DNA of 8,463 bases. Origin: Pseudomonadota bacterium (GTDB lineage: Bacteria > Myxococcota > Myxococcia > Myxococcales > Myxococcaceae). The notes beneath the pieces were generated by a model. That model was given only the letters and a program-made list of their open reading frames with translations, did not search any database and was not told the DNA's origin. A program made the translations under genes and the position numbers. Each line of letters opens with the position of its first letter. The first letter of the stretch is position 1. Location: contig JAFADT010000554.1 of NCBI GenBank assembly GCA_023424585.1, positions 1 to 8,463 of the forward strand, given 5' to 3'. This document shows, one piece after another, positions 6,675 to 8,463 of the stretch.

Positions 6675-6684
6675 GACCCGCCGG

Positions 6685-6690
6685 ATTATC
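6685..6690 (-). promoter_or_regulatory. Candidate -10 element of the secretion ATPase gene
   Basis: The minus strand reads GATAAT, five of six bases of TATAAT, in an otherwise very GC-rich stretch. Transcription would start near 6678, giving a leader of only a few bases before ATG 6674. The -35 is weak (CTGGCT, 18 bases upstream, three of six). The same bases could instead be the first codons if GTG 6692 is the start. Confidence 0.35.
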
Positions 6691-6720
6691 ACGGCGCCCC
6701 TCGCGTCCAGCCAGGGCTGC

Positions 6721-6726
6721 TATCCT
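6721..6726 (+). promoter_or_regulatory. Candidate -10 element of the small-membrane-protein/symporter-sensor operon
   Basis: TATCCT fits the TAnnnT form and lies 7 bases before ATG 6734, so transcription would start at or one base before the ATG and the mRNA would be nearly leaderless. This agrees with the absence of any Shine-Dalgarno before that ATG. No good -35 is visible about 17 bases upstream (CCCTCG), which lowers confidence. Confidence 0.4.
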
Positions 6727-6733
6727 CCCCGGC

Positions 6734-6925
6734 ATGTCGCGGCCTCCCGCGGACCCTCCCGCCATGCCGTCGCTGCTGGTGTTCGCCGTGGCGGTGCTGC
6801 TGTTCGGCTCGCCGCTGCGCCGGCTGTGGCTGGCCGAGGGGGCCCCCGCCGCGCTCCCCTTCCTCGTGTGGCTGGGCGTCATCGCCCTGGGCGGCTGGGT
6901 GGCGCACCGGAGCCTGCGCCCATGA
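6734..6925 (+). CDS. 63-residue two-span membrane protein in a CbrX-like position
   Basis: This is a short protein with two predicted membrane segments, about 12-26 (PSLLVFAVAVLLFG) and 41-57 (LPFLVWLGVIALGGW), joined by a positively charged loop with PLRRLW. Its stop overlaps the start of the symporter-type sensor gene by 4 bases (ATGA), so translation is probably coupled. In Pseudomonas a small open reading frame, cbrX, sits upstream of and overlaps cbrA in the same way, and other SSS-family transporters also have small membrane partners encoded beside them. I infer a similar relation from position, size and topology, not from residue similarity. It could help insertion, stability or dosage of the large protein. 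The start is ATG 6734. An internal ATG at 6764 (residue 11) also lacks a Shine-Dalgarno and would shorten only the polar N-terminus. Confidence 0.7.
   Translation: MSRPPADPPAMPSLLVFAVAVLLFGSPLRRLWLAEGAPAALPFLVWLGVIALGGWVAHRSLRP
6909..6912 (+). promoter_or_regulatory. Shine-Dalgarno and ATGA overlap before the symporter-sensor gene
   Basis: GGAG lies inside the end of the 63-residue gene, 9 bases before ATG 6922. The ATG shares bases with the TGA stop of that gene (ATGA at 6922-6925), which suggests termination-reinitiation coupling. Confidence 0.45.
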
Positions 6926-8463
6926 CGCTGGGGCTGGGCCCGCTCGTCATCGCCTCCGTGGCCTACCTGGGCGCGCTGTTCCTGGTGGCCTACGCGGCGG
7001 AGCGGGGCCACATCCCGCCCCGCATCACCCAGCACCCGCTCACGTACGCGCTGGCCCTGGGCGTGTACGCCACGTCCTGGTCCTACTTCGGCAGCGTGGG
7101 CTACGCGGCCCGCCACGGCTTCCGCTACCTGGGCATCTACCTGGGCCTCACGCTCGCGTGCCTGCTCGCCCCCGTGCTGTGGCGCCCGCTGCTGCGGCTG
7201 ACGCGGGAGCGGCAGCTCACCTCGCTCGCGGACCTGCTCGCCTTCCGCTACCCCGGCCAGGCCACGGGCACGGCGGTGACGCTGTTCGCGCTGGCCGGCA
7301 GCATGCCCTACCTGGCGCTCCAGCTCCGCGCCGTCGTGGAGTCCGCGCGCATCCTGAGCCCCGCCGCGGCCCCGGCGCTGGTGGGGACGGGCTTCTGCGG
7401 CGTGCTCATCGTCTTCTCGCTCCTCTTCGGCGCCCGCCACCCCGCCCCGCGCGAACGCCATGAGGGGCTGATGCTGGCCATCGCCTTCGAGTCCGGCGTG
7501 AAGCTGCTGGCGCTGCTCGTCGTCGCGGGCTGGTGCGTGGTGTCCGTCTTCGGCGGGGTGGGCGGGCTCGACGACTGGCTCACGCGCCACCCGGAGGCGG
7601 TGGAGGCCCTCCAGCGCCCCGCGCGCGACGCGTCCTGGGCGCCGCTGCTGGTGCTCTCCACCATCGCCGCCTTCCTCACGCCCCGGCAGTACCACGTGGC
7701 CTTCACGGAGGCGCCGGAGCGCGACGGGCTGGCCACCGTCGCGTGGGCCTACCCGCTGCTGATGCTGCTCATCAACGTGGCGGTGCCCGTGCTGCTGTGG
7801 TCCGGGGAGGCGCTCGGCCTGCCCTGGCCCGCGGACTTCCACGTCCTCTCCGTGCCCGCCGCGAAGGGCGCCCCGCTGCTGGCGCTCATCGCCTTCCTGG
7901 GCGGCGTGTCCGCGGCGAGCGCGATGGTCATCGTCACCACGCTGGCGCTCGCGCCCATGTGCCTCACGCACCTGGTGCTGCCGCTGGGCACCGCGCGCGG
8001 CCGGGACGACCTCTACGGGTGGCTGCTCTGGGCCCGGCGCGTGCTCATCGCCGCCGTCATCCTCGCGGGCTACGGCTTCTACCTGCTGCTGGACACCCGC
8101 GAGACGGGGCTGGTGGACCTGGGGCTCGTGTCCTTCGTGGCCACCGCGCAGTTCGCGCCGGGCGTGCTGGGGCTCCTGACGTGGCCCAAGGCCACGCGCG
8201 CGGGGCTGCTCGCGGGCCTCTTCGCGGGCGGGGCGACGTGGGCCTTCACGCTGCTGGCCCCGCTGTGGGAGCCGCCCGCGCTGGTGGCGTGGACCCACCA
8301 GCTCTCCGAGACGCTGGGCTTCAGCGCGGACGAGCCCTGGGGCTTCGCCACCTTCACCTCGCTGACCCTCAACGGGCTGTGCTTCGTGGCGGTGTCGCTC
8401 GTCACGCGCCAGTCCGTGGAGGAGCAGGAGGCCGCGCGGGTGTGCGCGCGCGAGGCGCCGGGG
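6922..8463 (+). CDS. CbrA-like protein: sodium:solute symporter-type sensor domain (partial, runs off the right end)
   Basis: The frame is open for 514 codons with no stop before the window ends. The whole visible part is a polytopic SSS/SLC5-type domain with about 13 hydrophobic segments. Its sequence style is that of CbrA-family histidine kinases rather than plain transporters. Marks include YATSWSYFGSVGYAARHG (about 49-66), the RQLTSLADLLAFRYPG segment (about 98-113), PRQYHVAFTEAPERD (254-268), the glycine/serine-rich membrane segment FLGGVSAASAMVIVTTLALA (325-344), and VTRQSVEEQEAARV (494-507) just after the last span. In CbrA that last point leads into the STAC, PAS and kinase domains. 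The C-terminal kinase is therefore predicted, not seen. In Pseudomonas, CbrA senses carbon/nitrogen status and its SSS domain transports histidine; the ligand here is unknown. The start is ATG 6922, coupled to the upstream gene. If no kinase follows, this is an unusual SSS transporter. Confidence 0.85.
   Translation, partial: MTLGLGPLVIASVAYLGALFLVAYAAERGHIPPRITQHPLTYALALGVYATSWSYFGSVGYAARHGFRYLGIYLGLTLACLLAPVLWRPLLRLTRERQLTSLADLLAFRYPGQATGTAVTLFALAGSMPYLALQLRAVVESARILSPAAAPALVGTGFCGVLIVFSLLFGARHPAPRERHEGLMLAIAFESGVKLLALLVVAGWCVVSVFGGVGGLDDWLTRHPEAVEALQRPARDASWAPLLVLSTIAAFLTPRQYHVAFTEAPERDGLATVAWAYPLLMLLINVAVPVLLWSGEALGLPWPADFHVLSVPAAKGAPLLALIAFLGGVSAASAMVIVTTLALAPMCLTHLVLPLGTARGRDDLYGWLLWARRVLIAAVILAGYGFYLLLDTRETGLVDLGLVSFVATAQFAPGVLGLLTWPKATRAGLLAGLFAGGATWAFTLLAPLWEPPALVAWTHQLSETLGFSADEPWGFATFTSLTLNGLCFVAVSLVTRQSVEEQEAARVCAREAPG

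Noticed and set aside
6675..6692. GTG 6692 as the ATPase start
   Set aside because: Not excluded, but set aside. Its GAGGGG is only 4 bases from the GTG, the added residues (MIIRRV) are not family-like, and a GATAAT -10-like element overlaps these codons.
5205..7463. Rightward open frame of 752 codons across the ATPase gene
   Set aside because: It has Arg/His/Gln-rich nonsense composition, no domain, and crosses two real genes and a divergent promoter region.
4993..8298. Very long leftward open frame (1101 codons) spanning the ATPase gene and the symporter-sensor region
   Set aside because: Its translation is dominated by Arg, Gly, His, Ala and Gln with no domain, as expected for an off-frame reading of GC-rich genes. 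The region is fully explained by the ATPase on one side and the small protein plus symporter-sensor on the other.

Overview
The window is very GC-rich DNA (about 70% by eye, nearly every third codon position G or C). The gene types are typical of myxobacteria: WGR-domain proteins, orphan PAS histidine kinases, and scattered GspE-type ATPases. The best guess is a Myxococcaceae chromosome (Myxococcus or Corallococcus type). This rests on gene content and style only. I see no mobile element, CRISPR array, rRNA or tRNA.

Layout. Bases 1-3142 are a leftward series of five genes. In transcription order they are a 47-residue single-span membrane protein, a 114-residue lipoprotein (joined to it by a GTGA overlap), an Eis-like GNAT acetyltransferase, an NAD(P)-dependent epimerase/dehydratase-type SDR, and a WGR-domain protein cut by the window edge. 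Bases 3143-3556 are a divergent non-coding region. Bases 3557-5170 hold a rightward soluble histidine kinase with two PAS domains that are near-copies, including a 66-bp perfect repeat. It meets a leftward GspE/PulE-type secretion ATPase (5136-6674) tail to tail with a 35-bp coding overlap. A gap of about 60 bp, with back-to-back -10-like elements, separates the ATPase from a rightward pair: a 63-residue two-span membrane protein and, through an ATGA overlap, a sodium:solute-symporter-type protein that resembles the input half of CbrA histidine kinases. That protein runs off the right end.

How they may work together. The right-hand pair looks like a nutrient-transport-coupled sensor with a small coupled membrane partner, arranged like the cbrX-cbrA pair of Pseudomonas. 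The central PAS kinase has no response regulator beside it, and the ATPase has no GspF, GspD or pilin gene beside it, so both must work with partners encoded elsewhere. The left-hand genes may share a transcript, because no convincing internal promoter is visible, but they do not form a recognisable pathway. The best candidates for something undescribed are the two translationally coupled small envelope-protein pairs (2658-3142 and 6734-8463) and the overlapping divergent promoters at 6674-6734.
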